Of a stretch of DNA of 36,182 bases, positions 35,319 through 36,182 are shown piece after piece; the first letter of the stretch is position 1, and the number at the start of each line of letters is the position of its first letter. The stretch is from contig JAQWGK010000049.1 of NCBI GenBank assembly GCA_029238255.1, positions 1 to 36,182 of the forward strand, given 5' to 3'. This DNA comes from Porticoccaceae bacterium. GTDB lineage: Bacteria; Pseudomonadota; Gammaproteobacteria; Pseudomonadales; Porticoccaceae. The notes under the pieces are model-generated. The model saw only the letters and a list, made by a program, of their open reading frames with translations. It had not been told where the DNA came from and did not search any database. The position numbers and the translations under genes are program-made.

Positions 35319-36182
<864 letters not shown>

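Overview
This window reads as ordinary gammaproteobacterial chromosome. The run leuC-leuD-leuB, asd, fimV, truA, trpF, accD, folC, dedD, cvpA, purF, metZ is the order known from Pseudomonas and its relatives. Moderate base composition, a fimV/hubP-type polar protein, O-succinylhomoserine sulfhydrylase and many short dispersed intergenic repeats would fit a marine gammaproteobacterium of the Cellvibrionales/SAR92 type. That placement is inferred from gene order and protein style, not from a marker search.

Layout. 1-2861 (+): end of an oligopeptide ABC transporter (OppB tail, OppC, fused OppDF ATPase). 2862-3418: repeat-rich gap. 3419-4150 (+): a crotonase. 4262-19801 (-): msrA, then metZ, purF, cvpA, dedD, folC, accD, trpF, truA, fimV, asd and leuBDC, listed against transcription. 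19942-20805 (+): a LysR regulator divergent from leuC. 20806-about 23120: an AT-rich insert with an OLD-family ATPase/TOPRIM nuclease gene, probably acquired for phage defence. 23248-25329 (-): aroC and prmB. 25448-25993 (+): folE. 26167-29291 (-): phhB, a DUF2164 gene, an alpha/beta hydrolase, a DUF4389 membrane protein and gpsA. 29402-31345 (-): htpG with a heat-shock promoter. 31479-32488 (-): two overlapping hotdog thioesterases. 32489-33184: a 0.7-kb repeat cluster. 33185-36182 (-): sucD, sucC and the end of lpd, the 2-oxoacid dehydrogenase/succinyl-CoA part of the TCA cycle.

How the genes work together. The central block makes amino acids (leucine, tryptophan, methionine, and the aspartate-semialdehyde family), purines, folate and malonyl-CoA. 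folE and phhB add pterin chemistry, aroC completes chorismate, and lpd/sucCD supply TCA flux.

The most notable signals are lesions or anomalies in three housekeeping genes. accD lacks about 19 residues and with them half of its zinc ribbon. htpG carries an in-frame TAA as codon 6 behind a good sigma-32 promoter. sucC needs a single extra base to be read through. These may be real or may be sequence errors, and each can be tested directly. The OLD nuclease island is the only clear accessory system. I did not find a multi-gene novel system. No rRNA, tRNA, CRISPR array or insertion sequence was recognised.
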